Source: Opitutia bacterium (GTDB lineage: Bacteria > Verrucomicrobiota > Verrucomicrobiae > Opitutales > Opitutaceae). From it: a DNA stretch of 46,291 bases. Positions within the stretch are counted from its first letter, which is position 1; each line of letters begins with the position of its first letter. The DNA is taken from positions 1 through 46,291 of the forward strand of contig CANEVO010000015.1 in NCBI GenBank assembly GCA_947442255.1, read 5' to 3'. Of the stretch, positions 1 to 7,745 are shown in pieces. Under the pieces are notes generated by a model. That model saw nothing but the letters and a program-made list of their open reading frames with translations. It did no database searches and was not told the origin of the DNA. A program made the position numbers and the translations under genes.

Positions 1-140
1 AGCCGGGCGAGGAAACCTCCGATGGACTGAATGCCATCCTGGGAGTTACCCGCGAGGCGGATGACAACGTCGTGAATTGAGCGAGGGGCGGCGGCTTTTC
101 CAGCTCCACCGGGGATTTCGGGAGTGTTTGCGCTAACCAT
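1..140 (-). CDS. 2-oxoacid:acceptor oxidoreductase subunit alpha, 5' end only
   Basis: Only the first 46 codons lie in the window; the gene runs off the left edge. From ATG at 140 a short Ala/Pro/Gly-rich leader is followed by VVIRLAGNSQDGIQSIGGFLA. That resembles the start of the gamma-type domain fused at the N-terminus of KorA-like alpha subunits, which bind the acceptor or CoA-side partner and oxidatively decarboxylate 2-oxoacids with ferredoxin. The beta subunit would be expected further left. The family is assigned from this short motif alone. No Shine-Dalgarno sequence is evident. Confidence 0.68.
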   Translation of the reverse strand, partial: MVSANTPEIPGGAGKAAAPRSIHDVVIRLAGNSQDGIQSIGGFLAR

Positions 141-383
141 AGGTAACCGAAACGGTGTTGCGCTTGTCGGGTCGAGTCAACGGGATGCCCCCGATGGCTT
201 CGGTTGATTAGCGTGCAGCAACGGGCGTGGGCATGGCAGAAGTAGGGGTTATATTCGGAATCCCTTGATGCCGATCGAGGATGACGCGTCCGTCGCAAAC
301 CCGGTCCGTGGAGCTCACTGCAGACTGCGCAGCACAAATTGGTTACAGAGGCAGCCAGTAAAGCCACCTGAACTCCCGGTCGC
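141..383. other. Intergenic region between lactonase and korA-like gene
   Basis: These 243 bp separate two minus-strand genes and would carry the promoter of the korA-like gene. Read on the minus strand there is a TATAAC hexamer near 250, but no convincing -35 box at the right distance. I see no hairpin with a T-tract and no RNA gene. Confidence 0.4.
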
Positions 384-1523
384 TCAGTCGTAGAAGAGAA
401 CGCAAACCGTCATCGGCACGTCCGCCGTGTTTCCGGCCGGAGTGAGGCGGCCCGTCGCGGGGTCGACCCGGAAAACCGTGAGATTACCGGAGTCTTGGTG
501 GGCGCAAACGAGCCATTTTCCGTTCGGGGAGAGGGCGAAGTTGCGCGGCACCTTGCCGCCGGTGGGTGCGATTTCGACCGGAGTCAGCGAGCCGTCGCTG
601 GGATTGACCGAGAAAACGGCGATACTTTCGTGGCCGCGATTCGACCCGTAGACGAAACGGCCATTGGGATGCACCCGGATTTCGGCGGTGGAATTCGAGC
701 CGGTGAAGCCCGCGGGGAGGGTGCCCAGGCTCTGGCGTTCGGTCAGCGTGCCGCGGGTGGCGTCGTAGTCGTAGACATTGACCGTGTTGTTGAGTTCGTT
801 GATCGCGTAGGCGTGCCGCCCGTCCGCCCCAAATTTGAAGTGGCGGGGGCCGGCCCCCGCGGCGGTAGCGACGAACGAAGGCTGGGCCAGTGTGAGGCTC
901 GCCGCGGCGGGATCGAGGGCGTAGCTGAAGATCTTGTCCAACCCCAGGTCGCAGACGATGACGTGGCGGTTGTCCGGAGCGAGCGTCACGGAATGGACAT
1001 GCGGCTTGTCCTGGCGCGTCGGGTGCGGCCCCTTGCCGGAGTGAGGCGTGAGGGTGGGTGTTCCCAAGGTACCGTCCGCCCGGATGGGCATCGCGGCGAC
1101 GTAGCCGTCGGCATAGTTCGCCGCGAGGAGTGTCCGCCCGCTGGCGTCGACGGCGAGATGACTGGGGGCCGCGGTTTCGGCTGCGGCGGCAGCCGGCAGA
1201 GGCGAAAGGATGCCCTGCGTACCATCGACGGCAAAACCGATGGCCTGGGCTTTCGACGGGTGGATGGCGTAGAGATATTTCCGGTCGGGCGTCAGCGTGA
1301 TCCAGGCGGGGTTGGTCGCCGCGGCCGCGAGCACGGGAGAACTGAGCCGGCCGGTTTCGTCGTCGAGCCGGACGGCATAGATGCCGCGGCTGGTGGTCCG
1401 GGTGTAGGTCCCGAGAAAAATTAGGTGGGAGGAGGCCATGGCGAGGGTTCCGACTTGGAGGAGTAAAAGGCCGAGACAGAGCGCGGTGCGGGGCCGGCGG
1501 AGGCGGGCGTGGAAGAAAGTCAC
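384..1523 (-). CDS. Exported lactonase-family beta-propeller protein (6-phosphogluconolactonase-like)
   Basis: A seven-bladed lactonase-type propeller of about 379 residues. After the leader comes the family opening LIFLGTYTRTTSRGIYAVRLD, followed by repeated blade motifs such as HLAVDASGRTLLAANYADG, HSVTLAPDNRHVIVCDLGLD and NGRFVYGSNRGHESIAVF. The usual cytosolic family members hydrolyse 6-phosphogluconolactone. Here a basic stretch plus the hydrophobic run TALCLGLLLLQVGTLAMA looks like a signal peptide, so the protein probably acts outside the cytoplasm on unphosphorylated sugar lactones (inference). I chose GTG at 1523 because it preserves that peptide; the frame stays open further upstream but would overlap tdk. 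ATG at 1439 would give a leaderless protein. It follows tdk on the same strand after about 80 bp. Confidence 0.83.
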   Translation of the reverse strand: MTFFHARLRRPRTALCLGLLLLQVGTLAMASSHLIFLGTYTRTTSRGIYAVRLDDETGRLSSPVLAAAATNPAWITLTPDRKYLYAIHPSKAQAIGFAVDGTQGILSPLPAAAAAETAAPSHLAVDASGRTLLAANYADGYVAAMPIRADGTLGTPTLTPHSGKGPHPTRQDKPHVHSVTLAPDNRHVIVCDLGLDKIFSYALDPAAASLTLAQPSFVATAAGAGPRHFKFGADGRHAYAINELNNTVNVYDYDATRGTLTERQSLGTLPAGFTGSNSTAEIRVHPNGRFVYGSNRGHESIAVFSVNPSDGSLTPVEIAPTGGKVPRNFALSPNGKWLVCAHQDSGNLTVFRVDPATGRLTPAGNTADVPMTVCVLFYD

Positions 1524-1605
1524 GACGGAAGAAAAAATGGTCTGTCGCGGGGGGCGCGACGCAAATGGTGATCGGCAAGAGCCGCCGCAGGGGATCGCGC
1601 GGTGC

Positions 1606-2247
1606 TCAGGGGCGAGTGCTGTCCGGCGTGTCCGTCCGCGGAAACGGCGAGGCGGAGTGGGTGGCGTTCGCGGCACCGAGAGCTTCCTTATAATGCCGGC
1701 GGCAGACCGCGACGTAGCGATTGTTGCCGCCGATCTCGATTTGGGCGCCGCGGTTGACCGCGCGACCGTCCGAATCGAGCCGCAGGTTCATCGTCGCCTT
1801 CCGGCCGCAGTGGCAGATCGTTTTCAGCTCGGTGAGATCGTCCGCGAGGCCGAGCAGCGCACCGCTGCCGGGGAAAAGTTTGCCCTGAAAATCCGTGCGC
1901 AGGCCGTAGCACAGCACCGGGATGTCGAGGGTGTCGGCCACTTCAGTCGCCTGCCAGACATGTTCCGGGGACAGGAACTGCGCCTCATCGATCAGAACGC
2001 AGGCGACCGTTTGAGTGGCGTGTTCGGTCCGCACGCGGACGAGAAGATTGTCGGACGGAGCGAGCGAAATGGCGCCGGAACGCAAACCGATGCGCGATTC
2101 GATCCGACCGGTCCCCCAGCGCGTATCGACGGAGGGGGTGAAAAGGAGAGTGCGCATCCCGCGTTCGCGGTAGTTGTAGCTCGACTGGAGGAGCACCGTG
2201 CTTTTGCCCGCGTTCATCGCGGCGTAATAAAAATAGAGCTTGGCCAT
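1606..2247 (-). CDS. tdk: Thymidine kinase, type II
   Basis: Phosphorylates thymidine to dTMP with ATP in the pyrimidine salvage pathway, in the cytosol. The 213-residue protein has the P-loop MNAGKST at residues 11-17, the DEAQF motif at 87-91 with the catalytic Glu, and a zinc site formed by CHC near 145-147 and CRRH at 182-185. Length and motif order are normal for the family; the last 20 residues are a low-complexity tail. It starts at ATG 2247, back to back with the plus-strand hydrolase gene. Confidence 0.97.
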   Translation of the reverse strand: MAKLYFYYAAMNAGKSTVLLQSSYNYRERGMRTLLFTPSVDTRWGTGRIESRIGLRSGAISLAPSDNLLVRVRTEHATQTVACVLIDEAQFLSPEHVWQATEVADTLDIPVLCYGLRTDFQGKLFPGSGALLGLADDLTELKTICHCGRKATMNLRLDSDGRAVNRGAQIEIGGNNRYVAVCRRHYKEALGAANATHSASPFPRTDTPDSTRP

Positions 2248-2356
2248 GGCGGAATCCGACCGTGTTAAGGGCGTGAATGGAAAAGGCCAGACTCCGCTGC
2301 CGGGAAGTGAGGCATTCGCACTTGCCTCGCCGGCCGGTGCGGAGAGCGTTGGGGGC

Positions 2357-3190
2357 GTGAAGACCTGCCGCTTTGCCGTCGCTTTGCTGGGATTGACGCT
2401 GGCCGGATCGATTCTGGCCGCCGCCCAACCGTCCCAACCGTCCCAACCGTCGTTGCCCCCGGCGCCCGCGGTGAAGGTTTCGGAATGGCATGGTTACAGC
2501 CGGCTGGACTTTGAAGTCGCCGGCCGTCCCTGCCTGCTGATCGTGCCGAAATCGCCCGCGCCGCGAAATCCCTGGATCTGGCGCACGGAGTTTTTCGAGC
2601 ATGAGCCGCAGGCGGACCTAGCGCTGCTCGCGCTGGGCTGGCACGTCGCCTACATGGACGCCCGCGATATGTATGGGGCGCCGAGAGCCATGGTCTTGTT
2701 CGGGCAATTTTACGCGCATCTGGTGTCGCGGTATGAGCTGGCGAAGCGCGTGGTGCTCGAAGGGCTCAGCCGGGGCGGGCTGTACGCGTTCAACTTCGCC
2801 GCGTCCCATCCGACCCGCGTGGCGGCGCTTTACCTCGACGGCGCCGTCCTGGACATCAAGAGCTGGCCGGGGCGGAGGCGCGATTCGAAGGAATGGAAAG
2901 AGTGCCTGGAGGCGTATGGACTCACGGAGGAGACGCTGGTGGGATTCAAGCGCAACCCGATCGATCGCGTGCCGCAGGTGGCGGGGGGCAAGATCCCGAT
3001 TCTCGCGATCTCCGGCGACGCCGACGAGTCGGTGCCCTTCGAGGAAAACACGGCGCTGCTCGAAAAACGCTACAAGGCGCAGGGCGGCTTGATCGAGGTC
3101 ATTGTGAAGCCGGGCGGGAAACATCATCCCCACAGTATCAAGGATCCCGCGCCGATCGTGGATTTTATCATCAAGCACGCGCGGTATTGA
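2357..3190 (+). CDS. Exported alpha/beta-fold hydrolase
   Basis: A serine hydrolase of about 277 residues with the nucleophile elbow GLSRGG (Ser near 138), an acid in GDADESVP (Asp 221 or 223) and a histidine in KHHPHS (256-259). Its substrate cannot be read from the sequence; esterase of sugar or xenobiotic esters is a guess. GTG at 2357 gives a clean signal peptide, [24 protein letters not shown], followed by a PSQPSQPS linker encoded by three copies of a 9-bp repeat. An upstream ATG at 2240 would overlap the start of tdk and bury the signal peptide behind 39 residues, so I reject it. It converges on the MFS transporter gene. Confidence 0.8.
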   Translation: MKTCRFAVALLGLTLAGSILAAAQPSQPSQPSLPPAPAVKVSEWHGYSRLDFEVAGRPCLLIVPKSPAPRNPWIWRTEFFEHEPQADLALLALGWHVAYMDARDMYGAPRAMVLFGQFYAHLVSRYELAKRVVLEGLSRGGLYAFNFAASHPTRVAALYLDGAVLDIKSWPGRRRDSKEWKECLEAYGLTEETLVGFKRNPIDRVPQVAGGKIPILAISGDADESVPFEENTALLEKRYKAQGGLIEVIVKPGGKHHPHSIKDPAPIVDFIIKHARY

Positions 3191-3272
3191 GCGCGCGGGC
3201 ATGCCCGACGGGCCCGGCGAGGCGGGAGCGGAGCCACGACGGGTGGTGAACGAATGCGCCCGAGGCGCCGCG

Positions 3273-4583
3273 CTACGTGGCCTCGTTCTCGTGCGTGCGC
3301 TCGGGCAGCCACCAGGAGGCAAGCGCGGCGGCGGCGGCGATGAGGCTCACGCTGAGGAGTGCCACGCGAAACTCGCCAACCGGCGCGAACAGCCCGAACA
3401 CGATCGAGGCGACGGCCGCGGCGATGCGGCCGATATTGTAGCAGAAGCCGGCGCCGGTCGTGCGCAGCAGCGTCGGGAAAAGCGGCGGCAGATACATGGT
3501 GAACAGCCCGAACACCCCGCCGAAGAATCCGCCCAGTGGCAGCCAGAACCACGCGAGCTCGCCAAAGCCCCGCGGCACGCAGAACGCGCCAAAGATGCTC
3601 GCCGCGAGCCCGACAAACATCGCGGCGATGGCGCGGCGGTTCCCGAACCGCAGCGCGAGCCAGCCCGCGCCGAAGTTGCCGAGCACCGAGGCGAAGTTGA
3701 AGGCGAAGAACGCCGCCGACACGAGCTGGGTGGTCTCGGCGCCGGGAGTGTCCGCGTTGGCGAGGAGCTTGCGCAGATGCTGCGTCTGCCAGAAGAGAAA
3801 CAGCCACCATGCCGAGAGACCGAGGGCGCAGACGAGGGTCGTGCGGAGCGTCGTGGACCGCACGCTGCCACGGAACAGGGCGAGCGCGCCCGGCTTCTTC
3901 TCCACGGCGGAGCCGGCCCGCTGCCAGGTTTCGGGTTCGGGGACGTGGCGGCGGATCCAGAACACGAGAAATGCCGGCAGCACGCCGACGATAAACACCC
4001 AGCGCTCCGAGCCGGCCGGCATGTAGCTCACCAGCAGGCCCACGAAGACCGCGCCGCCGAGCACCCCGATGTTCACGCCGGTTTGGAGCACCGCGGCCAT
4101 CCACGGGCGCCAGGCTTTCGGCCACGTCTCGGCTAGCAGCGACGCGCCGACCGCCCACTCACCACCGATGCCGAGCGCGGCCACGAAACGGAAGATCATG
4201 AGCTGCCACCAGGTCTGCGACAGCGAGCACAAGCCGGTGCAGATCGCATAGGTGAGCACCGTCAGCGCAAGCGTGCGGCTGCGCCCGAGCACGTCCCCCA
4301 GTCGCCCGAAAAATGCGCCACCCAGCGCCCAGCCGACGAGAAACGCCGCCTGGATGTAGGCGCTCTTTTCCTTGATGGCAGGATTCGCCGCGTCGGTCGT
4401 ATGCAGGAGCTGCATCACGAATGGCGCGGCGACCAGCGTGTAGAGATGCAGTTCGAGGCCGTCGAACAGCCAGCCAAGCCACGCGGCGATGCCGGACTTC
4501 CATTGCCGGGGGGAGATTTCGCGGAGGTGTTTGGCCTCGGGCGGGGCTGGCGGGGCGGCTGCGACAGGAGCGGGGTCACTCAT
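3273..4583 (-). CDS. MFS transporter, sugar/metabolite:H+ symporter type
   Basis: A 436-residue inner-membrane protein with about twelve hydrophobic segments. It has the features of the sialate/shikimate/aromatic-acid branch of the major facilitator superfamily: an acidic residue in the first helix (GWLFDGLELHLYT) and the loop 2-3 motif GRLGDVLGRSRT, then GIGGEWAVGASLLAE. The cytoplasmic N-terminus is Pro/Ala-rich. A proton-coupled importer of a small organic acid or sugar is likely, but substrate cannot be called. It lies downstream of tag on the same strand with an 86-bp gap. Confidence 0.88.
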   Translation of the reverse strand: MSDPAPVAAAPPAPPEAKHLREISPRQWKSGIAAWLGWLFDGLELHLYTLVAAPFVMQLLHTTDAANPAIKEKSAYIQAAFLVGWALGGAFFGRLGDVLGRSRTLALTVLTYAICTGLCSLSQTWWQLMIFRFVAALGIGGEWAVGASLLAETWPKAWRPWMAAVLQTGVNIGVLGGAVFVGLLVSYMPAGSERWVFIVGVLPAFLVFWIRRHVPEPETWQRAGSAVEKKPGALALFRGSVRSTTLRTTLVCALGLSAWWLFLFWQTQHLRKLLANADTPGAETTQLVSAAFFAFNFASVLGNFGAGWLALRFGNRRAIAAMFVGLAASIFGAFCVPRGFGELAWFWLPLGGFFGGVFGLFTMYLPPLFPTLLRTTGAGFCYNIGRIAAAVASIVFGLFAPVGEFRVALLSVSLIAAAAALASWWLPERTHENEAT

Positions 4584-4669
4584 GGGGGCCCTTTGGCTAC
4601 ACGCGAGTGGGGCGTGCTCAAGCTAAATGGCGGAATCGGCAGCGGTCGGAGCCACCGATCCCGCCGGCA

Positions 4670-5251
4670 TCATTTCAACCGCGTGCAGGCGCGGTGGCGG
4701 GGGCAGCTGACCAGGTGGTCGTTGACCATGCCGGTGGCCTGCATGAAGGCGTAGCAGATGGTGGTGCCGACGAACTTGAAGCCGCGGTCGAGGAGATCCT
4801 TTGACAGCGCGTCGCTCTCAGGGGTGCGGGCGGGGACGTCCTTCAACGTGCGACGCCGGTTGACGATCGGGCGGCCGCCGACGAATGGCCAAAGGTAGCG
4901 GTCGAAGCTTCCGAACTCCTTTCGCACGGCGAGGAAGGCCTTCGCATTTTGCACGGTGGCGGCGATTTTCAGGCGGTTGCGGACGATCCCGGCGTCGGCC
5001 AGCAGCGCCGCCACTTTGCGGGCGCCGTAGCGGGCGATTTTTTCCGCATCGAACTGGTCGAAGGCGCGGCGGTAGTTTTCCCGCTTGGCCAGGATTGTGT
5101 TCCAACTGAGGCCCGCCTGCGCACCCTCGAGGATGAGCAACTCAAACAGCGCGCGATCGTCGTGCAGCGGTGCGCCCCACTCGGCGTCGTGATAGGCAAT
5201 GGCGAGGGGCGTGGCGGCCCAGGGGCAGCGGATAGACGTGGGTGCGCTCAT
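4670..5251 (-). CDS. tag: DNA-3-methyladenine glycosylase I
   Basis: Base-excision repair enzyme that removes 3-methyladenine from alkylated DNA. The 193-residue protein matches the family along its full length: Cys9 and His21 (IAYHDAEWG) pair with His179 and Cys183 in NDHLVSC to form the zinc snap, and LEGAQAGLSW, KRENYR and GFKFVGTTICY are diagnostic. ATG at 5251 puts Cys9 where the family has its N-terminal zinc ligand. The reading frame extends far upstream into the oppositely transcribed DUF1080 gene, but that extension is antisense coding and not part of tag. Confidence 0.96.
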   Translation of the reverse strand: MSAPTSIRCPWAATPLAIAYHDAEWGAPLHDDRALFELLILEGAQAGLSWNTILAKRENYRRAFDQFDAEKIARYGARKVAALLADAGIVRNRLKIAATVQNAKAFLAVRKEFGSFDRYLWPFVGGRPIVNRRRTLKDVPARTPESDALSKDLLDRGFKFVGTTICYAFMQATGMVNDHLVSCPRHRACTRLK

Positions 5252-5372
5252 GGTGGGAAAACTGCGGGTGGAATTCTGGCGGTTGGCCCATTCGCGCCGC
5301 AAGCCGCATCCCGCGGCAATGCGGCCCGGTGCTTGCGTGGGGCGCACCCTCAGTTGCATGGTCCGTCCCATC

Positions 5373-6071
5373 ATGACCCCCTCCCGTGCCTGGCTGCTCA
5401 CCTGTTTTTTCGCCTTAGGCTCCGTGGCCGCCGCGGCGGAACCGAAATGGATTTCGCTGTTCGACGGCAAATCCCTGAAGGGCTGGAAGCCGCTCGACGG
5501 CCGGGCGAAGTTCGAAGTGCGCGACGGCACGATCGTCGGGATCATCACCGAGGGCGTGCGGCTGAATTCGTTCATTGTGACGGAGGACGACTCGTTCACG
5601 GATTTCATTTTCGAGGCCGAGTTCCGTTGCGAAGCCGGCATCAACTCCGGGGTTCAGTTTCGCAGCAGTCCGCCGGACGAAAAGGTCAAGCGGGTCTACG
5701 GTTACCAGTATGAGATCGACCCGACGCCGCGCGCGCTCACGGGTGGCGTGCAGGAGGAGGGCGGCTATGGCCGCCGCGGTCCCGACAACTGGCTCGCGCC
5801 CGACAAGAGCAGCGGACCCGATCTCGAGGCCTGGCAGAAGAAGCACGGCGACCAACTAAAGGTCGGACCGTGGAACACGATGCGGATCGAGGTCCGCGGC
5901 ACGCACATCAAGACTTGGCTCAACGGCCACCTGCTCGCCGATTTCGACGACAACGACAATGTGCGCATCCGGCGGGGCTTCTTCGGGCTGCAGGTGCATG
6001 CGACCCGCGACGCCAAGCTATTTGGCCGGGAAGTCGCCTTCCGCAATTTGCGGGTGCAGCGGCTGGACTGA
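5373..6071 (+). CDS. Exported DUF1080 (3-keto-disaccharide hydrolase fold) protein, copy 1
   Basis: A secreted jelly-roll protein of 232 residues, first of a tandem triplet. ATG 5373 gives the signal peptide MTPSRAWLLTCFFALGSVAAAA; ATG 5358 five codons earlier is possible. Hallmarks of the domain are LFDGKSLKGW, DFIFEAEFR, INSGVQFRS, the invariant YEIDPTPRALTGG, TWLNGHL and the closing EVAFRNLRVQRLD. Characterised family members cleave glycosides previously oxidised at C3, and many unstudied ones occur in Planctomycetes and Verrucomicrobia. Copies 2 and 3 follow in the same orientation, and an oppositely oriented propeller/cytochrome gene follows those. Confidence 0.9.
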   Translation: MTPSRAWLLTCFFALGSVAAAAEPKWISLFDGKSLKGWKPLDGRAKFEVRDGTIVGIITEGVRLNSFIVTEDDSFTDFIFEAEFRCEAGINSGVQFRSSPPDEKVKRVYGYQYEIDPTPRALTGGVQEEGGYGRRGPDNWLAPDKSSGPDLEAWQKKHGDQLKVGPWNTMRIEVRGTHIKTWLNGHLLADFDDNDNVRIRRGFFGLQVHATRDAKLFGREVAFRNLRVQRLD

Positions 6072-6201
6072 AGCCGCGTCGCTCGGTGACGGGGTGCCGC
6101 CGGCTGCCGGGGCGCTTCGATTCAGACTGGTCAGCGCCGGTGCCGCCGGCTAGACGATGGCCCTTTCCAATCCCCCTACCCTTATGCCGCTCTCTACCCA
6201 C

Positions 6202-6894
6202 ATGGTTTCCCTCCGCCTTTGGTTGCTCGCGCTGGCCCTCGCCGGCGCTTCGCTGGCTCCGGCCGCCGACAACGGAAAATGGATCTCACTTTTCGACGGC
6301 AAGACCCTCAAGGGCTGGAAAAAGATCGATGGCACGGCGAAGGTCGAGGTGCGCGACGGCGCGATCGTCGGCATCGTGACCCAGGGCGCCGACAACACCT
6401 ATATCGCCACCGAGGACGCGACGTTCGGGGATTTTATCTTCGAGTGCGAATTCCGCTGCGATGCGGGCAACAACTCCGGCGTGATGTACCGGAGCCGTTT
6501 CGCCGACGACAAGATCAAGCACGGTTACGGCTACCAATTTGAAATCGACCCGACGCCGCGGGCACTGACCGGCGGCTTATATGACGAGGGCGGGAAGCCG
6601 CGGCGCGGTTGGGTGATGCCGGCCAAGAGCAGCGGGGAACCGCGCGACGAGTGGGCGAAAAAACACGGTGACCGTTTCAAGCCGGGCGAATGGAACCTGA
6701 TGCGGATCGAATGCCGCGGGAACCACATCCGCACGTGGCTGAACGGGCATCTGCTGACCGACTTCGTGGAAACCAACCAGGAACTCGCCATTCCGCGCGG
6801 GTTTATCGGCATGCAGGTCCATCCGCAGACGAACCCGCAGCTGTTCGGGAAGGAAGTCGCGTTTCGCAATATCCGCGTGCAGCGGCTGGATTAA
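6202..6894 (+). CDS. Exported DUF1080 protein, copy 2
   Basis: A 230-residue paralogue of copies 1 and 3. It has signal peptide MVSLRLWLLALALAGASLAPA, then WISLFDGKTLKGWKKIDG, FECEFRCDAGNNSGVMYRSR, EIDPTPRALTGGLYDEGG, TWLNGHLLTDF and EVAFRNIRVQRLD. Starts at 6157 and 6184 are also in frame, but only the ATG at 6202 places the hydrophobic stretch directly behind the N-terminus. The gap to copy 1 is about 130 bp and to copy 3 about 30 bp, so copies 2 and 3 are probably co-transcribed. It is closest to copy 3 in sequence. Confidence 0.9.
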   Translation: MVSLRLWLLALALAGASLAPAADNGKWISLFDGKTLKGWKKIDGTAKVEVRDGAIVGIVTQGADNTYIATEDATFGDFIFECEFRCDAGNNSGVMYRSRFADDKIKHGYGYQFEIDPTPRALTGGLYDEGGKPRRGWVMPAKSSGEPRDEWAKKHGDRFKPGEWNLMRIECRGNHIRTWLNGHLLTDFVETNQELAIPRGFIGMQVHPQTNPQLFGKEVAFRNIRVQRLD

Positions 6895-6923
6895 AACGAG
6901 GCCGCCCATAACCCCCGTAATTT

Positions 6924-7619
6924 ATGTTCAACCCCAAGTTCGCCCGGCTTCGTTTCATCGCGCTCGCGCTGCTCCTCGCCGGCGTCTCCCTGGTCTCCGC
7001 CGCCGACAAGGAGAAATGGATTTCATTGTTTGACGGCAAAACCCTCAAGGGCTGGAAACAGGTCGACGGCACCGCGAAGATCGAGGTGCGCGACGGCGCG
7101 ATCATCGGGAGTGTGACCCAAGGGGCCTTGAATACCTACATCGCGACGGAAGACACTTCGTTCGGCGACTTCATCTTCGAGTGCGAATTCAAATGCGATC
7201 CGGGCATCAATTCCGGCATCCAGTTTCGCAGTCGCTTTGCCCACGACGACATCAAGCGCGCCTACGGCTACCAGTATGAGATCGACCCGACGCCGCGGGC
7301 GCTGTCCGCCGGCCTCCAGGAGGCGGGCCGGCGGGCGTGGCTCACGCCCACGGCGAACAAGGGCGAACCGCGGGATTCTTGGGTCAAGGCGCACGGCGAC
7401 ATCTTCAAACCCGGTGAGTGGAACACCGCCCGGATCGAAGCCCGCGGCCGGCACCTGCGCACCTGGCTGAACGGCCAGCTGATGGCGGACATCGAAGACA
7501 AGGCGGACGTCGCGATCCCGCGCGGCTTCATCGGCATGCAGATCCACCAGACGAAGGATGCGAAGCTATTCGGGCGCGAAGCGGCTTTCCGCAACCTGCG
7601 CATCCAGCGGTTGGATTGA
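6924..7619 (+). CDS. Exported DUF1080 protein, copy 3
   Basis: A 231-residue third member of the tandem array. It has signal peptide MFNPKFARLRFIALALLLAGVSLVSA, then the same domain order as copy 2: LFDGKTLKGWKQVDG, FECEFKCDPGINSGIQFRS, YEIDPTPRALSAG, TWLNGQL and EAAFRNLRIQRLD. Substitutions between copies cluster in the loop after the EIDPTPRAL motif and in the C-terminal half, which could mean different glycoside specificities (inference). A hairpin at 7708-7736 with a T-tract ends the transcript. Confidence 0.9.
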   Translation: MFNPKFARLRFIALALLLAGVSLVSAADKEKWISLFDGKTLKGWKQVDGTAKIEVRDGAIIGSVTQGALNTYIATEDTSFGDFIFECEFKCDPGINSGIQFRSRFAHDDIKRAYGYQYEIDPTPRALSAGLQEAGRRAWLTPTANKGEPRDSWVKAHGDIFKPGEWNTARIEARGRHLRTWLNGQLMADIEDKADVAIPRGFIGMQIHQTKDAKLFGREAAFRNLRIQRLD

Positions 7620-7707
7620 TTGACGATCGCGCCTCCGGCCAGGGAGGCGGTTGATGGGCCGGCCATCCGGTCCGCGGAAAACCTCAGCCGTGCGAAGACA
7701 GAGAGCC

Positions 7708-7745
7708 GGGCGGACGGATGATCAATCCGCCCGCCCGCTCCTTTT
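7708..7745 (+). terminator. Rho-independent terminator after the DUF1080 triplet
   Basis: Arms 7708-7719 (GGGCGGACGGAT) and 7725-7736 (ATCCGCCCGCCC) pair over 12 positions with one mismatch and a 5-nt loop, followed shortly by TTTT at 7742-7745. The T-tract overlaps the stop codon of the convergent minus-strand gene. Confidence 0.65.

Noticed and set aside
3191..3272. The 12-bp palindrome CGGGCATGCCCG (3196-3207) as a terminator
   Set aside because: It has no loop and no T-tract; likely chance in GC-rich DNA.
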